This document shows positions 32,560 through 43,620 of a stretch of DNA of 64,000 bases, piece by piece. How positions within the stretch are numbered: position 1 is the first letter of the stretch; every line of letters starts with the position of its first letter. A program made the translations under genes and the position numbers. The stretch covers positions 159,689,869-159,753,868 of the forward strand of contig NC_084463.1 of the NCBI RefSeq assembly GCF_027409185.1, read 5' to 3'. Source of the stretch: Cynocephalus volans. Taxonomy: Eukaryota; Chordata; Mammalia; Dermoptera; Cynocephalidae. The notes beneath the pieces are model-generated. The model worked only from the letters and a program-made list of their open reading frames with translations. It was not told the origin of the DNA and did no database searches.

Positions 32560-32937
32560 CACCCTGTGCGTGTGGGTGCACGAATGTGTGCAGATGTAAG
32601 TAAATATGCGCGTGAACATGTGTGTCTTTGTGAGTGTGTGGAGACGTGTGTGAATGTGAGGATGTTAGTGAGCATGTGAATAGGTGTGAGCACATGGGTG
32701 TGCAGGTGCATGAGAGTGTGAGGATATGTGTGAGCACATGTGAGTGTGAGCGTGTGTGTATGGGAGACAGTGAACGTGTCTGTAAGCAACAGTGTGGGTG
32801 TGCATGGGAGCGTATTTTGTGAGTGTGGGATTGTGTGAGTTTGCAAGTGTGAATGAGTATCAGTGTGTTTGATTGCGTGTATGTGAGTGTGAGCATGTGT
32901 GAGAGTGTGTGCATGTCTGAGTGTGTGTGTGCACGTG
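32560..32937 (+). repeat. Degenerate TG-rich satellite
   Basis: About 380 bp are made of variants of gtgtgagtgtgagcatg, an eroded (TG)n/TGAG minisatellite. The run accounts for open frames on the - strand rich in Thr, His and Ser, which are not genes. Confidence 0.8.
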
Positions 32938-34740
32938 AGTCCTCTGAAAGAGGCGCAGAGTGCCAGGGTAGACGCCTGGCAGCAAATACTTCGTCCTTCA
33001 GCATGTTCTCCTCCTCCGTGAAATCCAGGCTCCCACTGGGAACTTTATTGTAAGAGGGGGATGTGGGATTCAGGCCCCAACAGGATGGACTGACTCCCGG
33101 CCCTGGCTGGGGCTGGTCTGGGGACTGCAGAGCTGAGCTGTGGGCAGGCAGGCATGATGGGGGGGTGACTCCGTGGAGATGCTGGACTGCCAGGGAAGTG
33201 GTGACAGACCAAGGGCCATGCCAGGTGGAAGCTGATCTCCAGGGCTCTTGCTTTGCCCATGGGCCGGGAAAGAAGGGCTGTGGGGAGGGAGGCAGCGAGA
33301 CAGGCTGGGGGGATGGGAGCTGGAAGGTGACACTGATGCTGGCTCCTGGCCTTATCCCTAGGGCAGACTGGATGTGTGACTGTGTTTGGGGAGCCCTGGC
33401 CTGCTTGCTCAAACCTTCTGCAGGAGGGGCCTTCCTGGGGAGAGCCTGCCCTCTGACAGCTGCCCTAGAATGCAACGAGTGTCAGGGGGAAGTTATCTGT
33501 AATAAACATGTAAGGTGTAAGAAGCTCAGGGCACTGACCCAGGCTGCAAGAAAAAAACCACTTTCTCTTTTTAATCAGTCAGCTGCATTTCTGGCATCAT
33601 GCCCCTGCTGAACTGGCAGAGAAAAAGTAACCTCCGATATTCCTGGGGAGCCTCTGGCCCGTCCTGGGCCCTGTCACAGAGGTAGGAACCTCTGCGGGAC
33701 CACTGCTGACACCACTCTGCTCCAGCCCTTCCTGCTCCTTCCATGGCATGCCTGGGGCAGAGGACTCTTGGTGAGACACCAACAGTTCCCCTGTTGAGAG
33801 GCCCCAGACACTCGTTCCTCCCTGGGGTCGAGCCTTTTCCCTGGCAGGCTGTTGTGAAGTAGGGCAGGGACCCTCTGCTCTCAAGACCCCCAAGGCTTTC
33901 TCCCTTTTTCTGTCTTCCCCTCCCCCCAGGACACAGGATTCTGGAAGACAAAAGTCAAGAAACCACATCAGTGTTTTTACCTTACAAGTGCCTCTGCTAA
34001 GGCACATGCTACCTGCTCGAATGGGAGGTGGATTGAGAAAAGGGGGAAAATGCAGGGAGAAAAAAACTGGATTACTAGCTCAATGAATGATCAGGCATGT
34101 ACAGGATGCATGAACATTACTAATGTGGGAGTGTTTATAGATCCTCTTCTCCGCAGCCCGCTCCTCTCCTCTCCTCTCGGGAAAAGATCCTTATTAGAGA
34201 AGGGCCGGGTCACTCTACATAATAAAGGAGTGTGGAGAGGGGAAGGGAGGCAGAGGACGGGGGAGCTGCATTGGCTGCGCAGGGTGCGGGTTGGTGTGAG
34301 CGGGAGGGAGATGTCTCAGGGCAGCTGCAGGTGAGGGTGGGCATGTGGGTCCCTCCTGTGACAGTCCAGTGGGGCTCAGCGGGATGGTGGGGCTCAGGGA
34401 CCCAGACTGAAGAGACTCAGCCATCTCTACCGTGAGGCTCCCAGGGTTCCCCTGGCATTTCCATCCAGGGGTCTGGGGGATGAGAGAGAATGTGGGATAT
34501 TCTGGAAGTGGTTTATTTTACAGCTGGCCATGTCATTAGCCAGACTTGGCACCTGCTGGGAAAAGGATGCTGAGGAGAGAGGTGAGCATGGATATGGGCA
34601 GACCGTCCATTCTTCCCAGTGTCATCACATTAGGTCACCATCGTCTGTTTCTTGGACACCACAATTTCCTGCTAATGGTCTCCCAGCATCTCCCACCCCT
34701 CCTTCACAGGGTCCTCCATACAGAAGCCAGGGGAATTAAA
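32938..34740. other. Gene-free stretch, nothing recognised
   Basis: The sequence is moderately GC-rich unique DNA. No exon series, RNA gene or clear interspersed repeat is visible. A 'ctcctctcctctcctctcggg' pyrimidine tract lies near 34160-34180. Confidence 0.45.
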
Positions 34741-35290
34741 ACAATGACAGCAACATACATCTAATCATTTAACTCCTGTAGAGCAAAGGCCACACGCCTT
34801 TCCATGACTTGGCCCCATGCAGCCTGGACTGCCCACCTCTCCAGCCTCATTTCTCGCCATCCGCTGCCATGGGCTCTCTGCTGCAGCCTCATCGAACCTC
34901 TTCTGGTCCTCAAACTCACCCTGTTCATTCTTCGCACATGCTGATCCCTCTGCTGGGCACACTTTTCCCTTCTCTTGGCCGGGCTGATGCTGCTTCATCC
35001 TTCAGTACTAAGATGGAAACTGTTTTCTCCAATAGCCTCTCCTGACCCCCCTTCCCCCTACTAGCCTAGGAGCCCCCTCTTTGGGCTGCCAGAGCAGCCT
35101 GCACTTCCCATCAAAGCAGCCAGCCCTTTGCATCCCGATCTTGTTTAATTGTCAGTCTTTCCCTCTGGGCCGTGAGCATGGGGGGAAGGACAGGACTGTC
35201 CACACCATTCACCACTGTACCCTGTGAGCCACATAATACCTGGCTGATGGTAATGTTTGTCGAGTGAACAATGTTTATCGAGTGAACACA
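34741..35290 (+). repeat. L2 LINE 3' relic
   Basis: The order 'aaaggccacacgcctttcc', 'tggtcctcaaactcaccctg', 'ctgctgggcacacttttccc' and 'accactgtaccctgtgagcc' follows an L2 3' end in + orientation, ending in 'gtttgtcgagtgaac' repeated as 'gtttatcgagtgaac'. Confidence 0.7.
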
Positions 35291-35489
35291 TGAACACATC
35301 TGTGGATTCAGCCATTCCTTAGCAACAACCCTTCAGTTGAATTTATAAAAACCCCAATTAAGCCTCCTGCTGGGGGTAAACTCGGGTCATAATTGCTCTG
35401 CCAACTAGGTGCTCAGGGTGGACTGGCCAGGTGAGCAGGGTCCTTTCCCCAAGCTGCCCAGGAGGTCCTGTGCGAGTCTGGATGCTGCC

Positions 35490-35610
35490 TGTGTCAGTAG
35501 CTCTGCCGCTGCCTGCTGTGTAACCCTGGGCAAGCCACGTTCCCTCTCTGAGTATCTGCTTCTTTATCTGCAACATGCGATGGGAGGAGATCACTGACTC
35601 TCAGACCCAG
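35490..35610 (+). repeat. MIR relic
   Basis: The block 'gctgtgtaaccctgggcaag' followed by 'ctgcttctttatctgcaac' is the MIR core in + orientation. Confidence 0.65.
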
Positions 35611-35727
35611 TTTTGCGGAGCCCTAGTGCTCTGAGGAAGTCTCTCTGCACAGGGCGAGGGCGGAGGCAGGATGACTGATGGCCCGCTTCTTCAACCAGAG
35701 TGGCTTTGCTTTTGTCTGTGTCTTATG

Positions 35728-35946
35728 CAGCCATGCATCACTCGACGTTGAGGGTATGTTCTGAGAAACGTGTCCTTAGGCAATTTCATCGTTGTGCAAA
35801 CATCACAGAGTGTACTTACACAGACCCAGATAGTCTAGCCTTCTACACATCCAGGCTATATGGTATAAGCTATTATAATCTTATGGGATCACTGTCATAT
35901 ACGCAGTCTGTCATTGACCAAAATGTCATTATGCGGCACCTGACTG
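35728..35946. mobile_element. Nonautonomous hAT-like DNA transposon with matching ends
   Basis: The ends are CAGCCATGCATCACTCGACG and, reversed, CAGTCAGGTGCCGCATAATG, an eroded terminal inverted repeat of the CAGTCATGC type. The interior keeps 'tcacagagtgtacttacac' and 'ggctatatggtataagc', which I recall from a common mammalian element of this class. It is 219 bp, shorter than full length. Confidence 0.7.
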
Positions 35947-36064
35947 CGTTAGAGTTGAATGTAAGATTCCATTTGAAAAAGGGCTCTGCTGCTAAATGTA
36001 GTTAACACATCCCTAAACGAGAAGACAAAGAGGGTCTCCAAGCTCAGTCTCCGGAGCCTCCCTG

Positions 36065-36260
36065 CTTGAGTGTGAAACTGTGCTCCACTGGTTCGTAGTT
36101 GGGTGACCCTGGGCAAATTACTGAACCTCTCTGTGCCTCAGTAACCCTATCTGCAAAATGGGGGCAACAATACTGGCTACCTCACGGGGTTGCTGTGAGG
36201 ATAAGATTGGATAATACATGCAAAGCACTGGGACACCTCAAGGTGTTCACTGAATGCTGG
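36065..36260 (+). repeat. MIR relic
   Basis: The element keeps 'gggtgaccctgggcaaattactg', 'cctcagtaaccctatctgc' and 'gggttgctgtgaggataag', a nearly complete MIR in + orientation. Confidence 0.8.
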
Positions 36261-36439
36261 TGATGGTGCAGAGGGGAAGCTGGGGAGGCAGCAGAGGGCA
36301 GGAGGGCCCCTGGAGTGGGTGAGGCAGGGAGGTCGCTGCCATCGCACCCAGGCCGACTCAGGCTGGCTCCCACGGGGCGGTACATACGTGTGTGTGCAGT
36401 GGTCTTCCAGCACATTTTCATTGAAAGAAAACATTCCTT

Positions 36440-36920
36440 TCAGATTTCCAAAACCTCAAAGGTAAGAACTTGGCAGGAAAAGTAAGGAGAATTCCCTAAG
36501 TCTATCTCATTCTGCGTTGCCTGTTCCTGCTGGCCCCAAGGCAGGCGGTACCCAGCCATGCTTACCCTGTGCGGGTGAAGACAGCATCCACCAGGCCAGG
36601 GCTTCTGGGGACCCTCCCTCCCGCCTGCTCCCCTTTGGACAGTGGGATGCCTGAAACCACAGGTTGAGTGCAGCCAAGGAGTTGAGTACCCTGGGAGGAT
36701 GTGCAGGAGGGTTCCTCTGTCCCCTGCATCCTGCTGAATCAGAATTTTTGGAGGTGGGGTCTGAAAATCTGCTTTTAAAAAAGCTTCCCTGGTGTACATT
36801 CAGGGTTTAGAACCATAGATCTCTTTAACCTCCTGAACTTTAGACTGAGGCACACAGAGGGAAGGGGCTTACCCAGAGCCACAGAGCTGCTGAATGGCAA
36901 AACCATGTCCCCTGATGCCC
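36440..36920. repeat. MER5A-like hAT relic followed by a MIR fragment
   Basis: The 36720-36815 part has 'tgctgaatcagaatttttgg' and 'ggtggggtctgaaaatctgc', characteristic of MER5A-type hAT-Charlie elements. A - strand MIR fragment follows at about 36840-36905. Confidence 0.6.
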
Positions 36921-38559
36921 CCAGCTGAGTCTTTCTTCCTGATGGAGCCATGCTTTCTGTCGTGTGGAATTTTCCACAGGGACAGCTCCAGTTTTATGCT
37001 AGGAGCTCTCAGAAACCAGTATCTGCTGCCAGAAATCTAGGTCATTGCCTGGTTTACTGGAAAGTGGGTATTCTATAAAGTAAGGGGTGTCTGTGATCCT
37101 GACCCCTTAACCAGGTCCACAGAGCCTCTCTTTGTTACTTTTCCTGCTTAGCAAGGGTCCACAGGTGCCAGGCAGGGTGTGCCCAGCAACAGATGTCCCT
37201 GCAAACCTGTCACAGGCAGGCTGTTGGAAGGCCACCAGACACAGAAGGGAAGGAGGGGGAGTTTTCTCTGAGCCCCTGAGACCAGGTGGATACTGAACAG
37301 TTAGTGGGGAGGGGGGCATTTGTCCACCAAGAGAGAGTTGCCGAAGTCAGGCAGACACTGCGGTTCAGAGCTCTTCAATCCGCTTCCATGGTGGCCTCCA
37401 CATCCTGCATCTCCCTGGCTGAGGTGTGGAAGCTTGAAGGTTCCTCTTGTCTGAGTGAGCCAAGTCCAGAGAAAGTGTGTGGTTCCTGTGGAAAGAGGAA
37501 ACACTTTCTGGAGCTTTCCTTCAACAACAGTAAGGATGATGATGATGTTGAGGCCATTTACTGAGTGTCACTATGTGCCACCCAGGCCCTGTGCTGCACA
37601 GATACAAGTGCATGCCACTGTAGTCACTGCTGTTAGACAAATAATAGTAATTGCTAACATTATTGATTGCCTGCCCTGTGCCAGGAGACAGGCATGGGGC
37701 CAAGCACTGTCCACATTTGTGATTTCATTTCATGAATAGGTTCTATATTAATATGATCTGTTATTGTTCCCATTTTATGGAGGAATAAAATGAGGCCCAG
37801 AGAGGTAAAGTAAATCCTACAAGGTCACACAGAGGCATCCAGGGATGCTGGCCCTGGAACCCAGACCTCTCTACTCCAGACCTGAGCTCTTAACCACAAT
37901 GTTAGGCTGCCTCTCAAAGTTGTCTCCTGCCTTCAAGATGTTCTCTCTACCAGCTGTGTGGTTATTTGCTCTTTTTCCGCTGCACATTTTAGCTTTCTTC
38001 TCACCGAGGGTCTGGTTTGGAGAGCTTGACGTGCCATGAGTGCCAGCTCTGGGCCCTCTTTATTGGAGGCAGTTGTGCCAGCTTGATTCGCTGCCCTTTT
38101 GAAATAAATCTTGCCAATCATCATGTGGCATTGTGGTGTCCCTCATCTTAGCTCAGCTTTCTATTCTGATCAACAACTTGGTTCTACATTGTGAAGACTG
38201 TAGTTTGGAAAGACTAGAAACAGGGCTCCAAAATAAATTGTTTCAAGAATAAAAGCAAATGAAAGGTGAATGAGAAGGAACAAACTGTGAAAACTCAGGA
38301 GACAAAGAGCTTGAGGTCCCAGTAGACCACCAGCTGAGCATTAGTCTGCTGCTGTTTTAAATATCTACTTAGCAGTGGAATATGATAGCAGACTTGTTAA
38401 GGTAAGCCCCACAAAATAGTATGGCATTTCAGGTGGAGAACAGGCTGTGAATACCCAATGTTTTGCCTCCTCTTTTTTGATGCCATAATCACTCTTTACA
38501 GACTTGTATCATTCCTGTCATATGGTGCCTACAAGAATCCAGGTGAGAAGTTAGTTTGA
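36921..38559. other. Gene-free stretch with a MIR
   Basis: A - strand MIR is clear at about 37735-37915 ('aaatgaggcccagagaggta', 'caaggtcacacagaggc'), preceded by MIR/L2-like debris from about 37540. The flanks 36921-37530 and 37920-38559 show nothing I can name. Confidence 0.5.
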
Positions 38560-39115
38560 AGTCCTATGCCCTTACTTTCATTCAGCTCTCAGGAACGTGT
38601 GGCCAAGGCTGCTATTTGCTTACCCAATAAGCTTACCCTGTCTTCCTTAGCAAGAGAAAACCTATAGTGCTGGGTGTGTCAATGGGCTTTTTATGATACC
38701 ACATTTCCTAGCTTCTCAGAAAGAGGCTAATAAGATGTAAGTAAGGGTTACTGGGTGGGGTTTCTGGGAAAGCTCTTCAAAGGAGACTGACTCAGCTGGG
38801 AGGCATGCCCTTCTGCCCTTGCCCCTCTCTACTCCCTGCTGCCTGGAATGTGGATGTGATGTCTGGAGCTGCAGTAGCCCTATTGGGATCATGAGGTGAC
38901 CTGAAGGATGGGAGCCTTATGTTAATGATGCAGAGAGTGAGATAGAAGGAGTCTGGGTCAGTGATGGCTGTGGAACTGCTTTAGCAATCCTGGACTGTCT
39001 ATCTTTAGACTTCTTTTACATGAGAGGAAGATTTAACCTCTATCTTGTTCTAGCCACTGTTATTTTGATTCTTAGTAACTTGTTTCCAGGTTCAATTCTT
39101 AACTGATACTGAAGA
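38560..39115 (+). mobile_element. MLT1-like MaLR LTR relic
   Basis: The stretch has 'gatgtctggagctgcagtag', 'tcatgaggtgacctgaagg' and 'ttaacctctatcttgttctag', and near its end 'agccactgttattttgattc' and 'ttcttaactgatac'. This is the 3' half of an MLT1-type LTR in + orientation. Confidence 0.7.
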
Positions 39116-41829
39116 CTTTTGAGCACAATGGGTGCATCACTTTCTACCATAAATAAAGAATAGTTTGATATGATGTAGCAGGGTGTCTAGGTGTTCATAC
39201 TGGAAGCAGAGTCTGCCCTTTGCCGGACTGGGGCCCTGCGTTGGCTCAGTCTTATTTGGAGGAATGGACATGCTTGCTGGCTTTCTCCCTCAGAACTGCA
39301 GGAGGAGAATGAAGGCATTTGGTGCAGAAGTGCCAGGGAGAGGACAGGAAGGCAAGAAGGGTGGAGGAGATTGCCACAGTGAGGGGACTTAGGACTTGGA
39401 GCCTGTGGAGCTGTTTCTTTGAGAGGTGATGAGCCTTTAGGCTCAGGCTGTGTCCCTTCCAGGTCAGGGTGACAAAAGACAGTTTAGCTATGGGATGAGC
39501 ATAGAGCCTTGTGCCCCTGCCCCAGCCCCATCCCGACGCTGACTCTCCAGGACTGGCAGTCTGGGCAACACTGGGGGGCAGCCCTGATGGCTGGTGGGGC
39601 TGCTTTCCCAGAAAGGGGGGGTCAGCAGAGGCATGGGATGCAGAGAGGATGAGGCCAGGTGGACGACAAATTTGGGCTTATACCTGAGTACGTCTGGGAC
39701 ATTCCAGAGGGCTCCCTGGAATTCCTGGGGTGTTGAGTACTGAGGCTCTGTGGTGTGCAGCCAGGCACTAAGCCTGGCAATTTAGCTGGAGACCTCATTT
39801 GTACCCCCGGATGGCCAAGTGGGACATGCAGCCTATACAGGAGTTGGAATCTGGTGAACTTAATTAACATTGTAAATCCTGTGGTGCTTCCAGTGTTGTG
39901 GTCACCTTATTACCTGGTGGAGACATTTCCCCTTAGAAAGTTGATTTCAGCAACTGCTCCATAAACATCCTTGAAGCTCACAGCCATCTTTGCTATTCTG
40001 TAGCTCATGCCACATTTTCTCAGTCTGTTCCACGTTTGCTATTGAATCCACAATTCAGGCAAATGGATTTAAAGGCATTTACAACCTTTTTTTTTTTTTT
40101 TTTTTTTTTTAAAGCAAAAGCTTCTTCCTCAGTGTAAGCAGCTCTGTCTGGCCTACCGTTTGCCAAAAGACTCAGCTCTCAGAAACATCTCTTGCCAATT
40201 GATGCTGATAATAAAGATCTGAAACCTGCAGCAAGGATCAGACATGTAAGAGCCAGCATCTCGGCATTATAAAGCATGAACTCTCCCATGAGTTAGGCAG
40301 AGAGATATCTTAATCTCCATTTTACAGATGGAGAATCTAAGGTGAGGCCTTGCTTGTAGTGACACGGCCAGCAATCGGTGGGGAATTGAGGGGTCTTTTT
40401 ATGTTGTCTCACCACTCCTCGAACTATTAGCATCAAAAGAAGATTAGCCCCAATATTTGTTTAAGTTGAATAAAAGTGCTGGCTGATATTTGAGCACTGA
40501 CTCTGAGACTAGCCGATACCTCGTGCCTCTGATCTGTGATTTCGATTAATATGCACAGCTTACTAAGCACTGACTCTTCCCACTGACATCTTCTTTAAAG
40601 CTCCTGATTTTCTTGTAAGTATCCACCCTGTCCCTCCAAGTACGTTCCAGGTCACACCTTGGCCAAAGTTCCTGGAATGCATGGGATGCTGGGGTAGATG
40701 CTCACACACTTCTGCTGGCTTTGGGCCAGGAAGAACAGAGCCCCGAAGGCAGCTGGCAGCCAGTCTGTGACCACAGGGGACTGAACCTCAGGGTCCAGCT
40801 GAGGCCATGGCTGAGAGCAGAGAGGAAAGAAATCAAGTCCTGATGACAAAGCTGGGCTGCTGGATTTAACCAGTCCTGAAGCCCACCCTCCTGCTGGACT
40901 TTCCTTTAGGCAGGCAGCACCTCCCTTCATTGTTTTCTCTCCTTGTGTCACCCTAAGTCCTATCTCATGCTGGCAGACCAGTCCCTACGTCCATGGAGCA
41001 GCATCCAGCTCGTAAAGGGGCCGGGATGCTCGGCTGGGTCTCTGCTCCTTGCACCTTTCTTCAGGTGTGATGAGCACATCAGGGGAAGGCATTGGGACTG
41101 GGACACAAAGTCACTTGAGTCATCTGCTCAGGACAATATGTCAATTAAGAAGAAGTTTCACGGTAAGAAGTAGCCCTGTCTGGGCAGATGTGTGTACTTG
41201 ATAGAGGGAGCAGGCTCAGCGATAGGAGAGCTGCTGAGGAAGCCCACCTGGATGTGGCGTTGGACGTGGGCACTGGCCCAGCAGAGAGGCCCGGAGCTCC
41301 AGCAGAGGGGACATGCAGGTGGCTGCTGGGCCCCGAGGGGGGCTGTGCCCCTTTCACCATGCCCCGCCAGTCTTCAAATACAATGACAAGTCAGGGGAAG
41401 GTGGGACTTCTGAGGAGCTGAGGTTCCTCACTTACCAGCCTCCAGTGGGTGCTGCCAAGGGCCTTCCCGTGGCCTGCAGGGGGCAGGGCAAGGACGGGAG
41501 AGGGGACTTGGCCCAGAGGAGGGTGAAGGTCGGTGGGCAGCCATGGAACCCGGGGCTCTGTGTTATGGTGGCCTCGCTTGAGCTAAGTGGGAGCCAAAGG
41601 GAGGCCCCCAGAGAGGAGCGGTGGCTTGGCTACTTCGTGCTCCTGGTCTGTGTGTTGGCTCAGCAGGCCCAGAAATTCCATGCAACCCTTTGCCCTGAAG
41701 GGGGCTGTATGCACCCTGAGGTGAAGAGAACCTCAGTGTGGGGAGAACAGGCTGTGTCCCCACTGTCCCCAGCAGGTGGGGAGAGTGCAACTTAGGAGGT
41801 GGGGCCTCAGTTTCTTGGCTGGAAAGTAG
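39116..41829. other. Gene-free stretch with poly-T tract and MIR
   Basis: A poly-T run lies at 40087-40110 and may be the tail of a lost - strand retrotransposon. A - strand MIR is at about 40285-40400 ('ccattttacagatggagaatc'). The remainder, including 40600-41829, is unique DNA with no gene recognised. Confidence 0.5.
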
Positions 41830-42090
41830 CAGGAGGCTGCCCTATGTGAGCGTTTTGCAAACTGTGTTCCGTGGAGCTCAAGAGGTTTGTGAGATGGAAA
41901 TAGATACTCTGTAAAAAGGCTTTGTAATCAGCTTATACTTTGCTGCTTCTTGGAAAGTCATAAAGCCCATAGGGCATTAAAGGCTCTGAGGAGTCCTGCA
42001 TTGTGACTCCTGTTTGACTCAGGGTTTCCCACGGTACACCCTGGGTTCCCTGGAATGTAGTTTGGGAAACTGTGCTCTGGCTATGGCCTG
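41830..42090. repeat. hAT-like DNA transposon relic
   Basis: The ends 'gttttgcaaactgtgttccg' and 'ttccctggaatgtagtttgg' are inverted relatives. The interior resembles hAT-Charlie relics of the MER20/MER58 group. The family is not certain. Confidence 0.5.
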
Positions 42091-42383
42091 CTCTGAGCCT
42101 GGACATTCTCTTGGGAACAGGCCAGGCTTGTCACGGAGGTGATTTATAAGCTGGAGAGCCAATTCATTAATTTTCAGGGAAGCCATCTCTGCCAGCCTAA
42201 TTGATGGCAGCAATTTGCCGAAGGCACCGGGAATTGAATCCGGAGGCCAGTGATGGCTCAGCGGTTGACTGGGGGAGCCAAGGAGGGGAAAGGAGGGTTG
42301 CTGTTCTGGGAACCTCACAGCGAGCGACCTGCCGGCAAGAAGCAGGAAGCGTCCCTGCTGTGTGCTAAGCACCTCGCAGCTGT

Positions 42384-42790
42384 TGCATTAGTCCATTTTC
42401 TGTTGTTGATGACACCTCTAACTGGGTAATTTTTAAGAAAATAAAATTTATTTCTTACAGTTGTGGAGGCTGGGAAGTCCAAGGTCTAGGGGGCACATCT
42501 TGGGAGGGCCTTATTCTTGACACAGAGCCCCATGGTGACACAGTGTGTCACATAATGAGGGCTGGGTGAGAGCGCTTGTTAACAGGCTCACATTCTCTCC
42601 TTATAAAGCCTCCAGTCCACGCCTGTGGTAACCCATGAACCATTAACCCATTACTCCACAAATGGATTAATCCATTCATGAGAGCATAGTCCTCACAATG
42701 CAATCCCTTCTTAAAGGCCCCACCTCTCAACACTGCCGCACTGGGAATCAAGCTCCCACATGAGCTTGGCGGTACATTCAAACCATAGCA
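42384..42790 (-). mobile_element. MaLR (MST/MLT1-like) solo LTR
   Basis: The + strand starts TGCATTAGTCCATTTTCTG and ends ACATTCAAACCATAGCA, an LTR in - orientation with TG...CA ends. The flanks gctgt (42379-42383) and ggtgt (42791-42795) are a 4/5 target duplication. Length 407 bp. Confidence 0.85.
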
Positions 42791-43024
42791 GGTGTCATCT
42801 TCTTTAAACTCTGAAGGAACCCTCTGTGGTGGGTCTCACAGAGCTCCGTTTACAGCTGAGAAGGCTGAGGACCAGGGGGCTTCACCTCTTGCAGCACAGG
42901 TCACGGCTGGGGCTCAAGCCAAGGTCTGTTGGGCCCCAGGGCCTTTGCATCCTAGGCCACCCCAGCCCTGCCAACCCCCTTGATCCCTCCCCACAAGCCC
43001 AGAGCTCAGCCTGTCCTTTTATCA

Positions 43025-43115
43025 TTTATTTATTTATTTATTTTTAAAAAGATGACCGGTAAGGGGATCTTAACCCTTGACTTGGTGTTGTCAGCACCAC
43101 GTTCTCCGAAGTGAG
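43025..43115 (-). mobile_element. tRNA-Ile-like SINE
   Basis: On the - strand it reads 'gtggtgctgacaacaccaag', then 'gggttaagatccccttac', then an A/TAAA-rich tail. This is a diverged tRNA-Ile-type SINE with its tail to the left in + coordinates. Confidence 0.75.
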
Positions 43116-43474
43116 ACAAAGATGTCAATTGACAAGGCAGCAAAGGAAGTGGTTCTGGGGAGCATGGGCGAGGGGGTGCATTTAACCTTGTCTGTGGGGG
43201 CCAGAAGGGATTCTTCTCGATGTAAGTACCAGGAGGGCTGAGAACCACAGAAACAGGGGTATGGCCCCCAGGCCCTGAGGCAAAATCATGCTCAATGGCG
43301 GGTCTGCTGCTGCCACCACTGAGCACTGGGCACCATTTTGGCCCCACTGCAGGCTCTGGCTCTGTGCCCCTGGGTGCCACCACTGACCCTGAAGCCCCGA
43401 CTGTCCTGGGAGTTGGACACTGGCCAGAATGGATTCTCTACTATCCCTGACTGTTGATTTAAAGTCTGGGGAAG

Positions 43475-43610
43475 GGGCCGAGCCCATGGTGCACTCGGGA
43501 GAGTGCGGCGCTGGGAGCGCGGTGACGCTCCCGCCGCGGGTTCGGATCCTAGATAGGAATGGCCGGTGCGCTGAGTGCCGGTCATGAAAAAGACAAAAAA
43601 AAAAAAAAAT
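43475..43610 (+). mobile_element. tRNA-derived SINE, young-looking
   Basis: The body starts ggggccgagcccatggtgca, carries a B box in gggttcggatcc, and ends in 'gaaaaagac' plus about 15 A. It is flanked by tctggggaag (43465-43474) and tctggggcag (43611-43620), a 9/10 target duplication. It is GC-rich and little decayed, so it is probably one of the younger copies here. Confidence 0.85.
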
Positions 43611-43620
43611 TCTGGGGCAG

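Noticed and set aside
32444-33475. Open frame of 343 codons on the - strand
   Set aside because: Much of it is the complement of the TG-rich satellite and reads as Thr/His/Ser/Leu repeats.
35700-36005. Open frame of 101 codons starting MALLLSVSYAAMHH
   Set aside because: It mostly covers a hAT-like DNA transposon relic, so it is not a gene.
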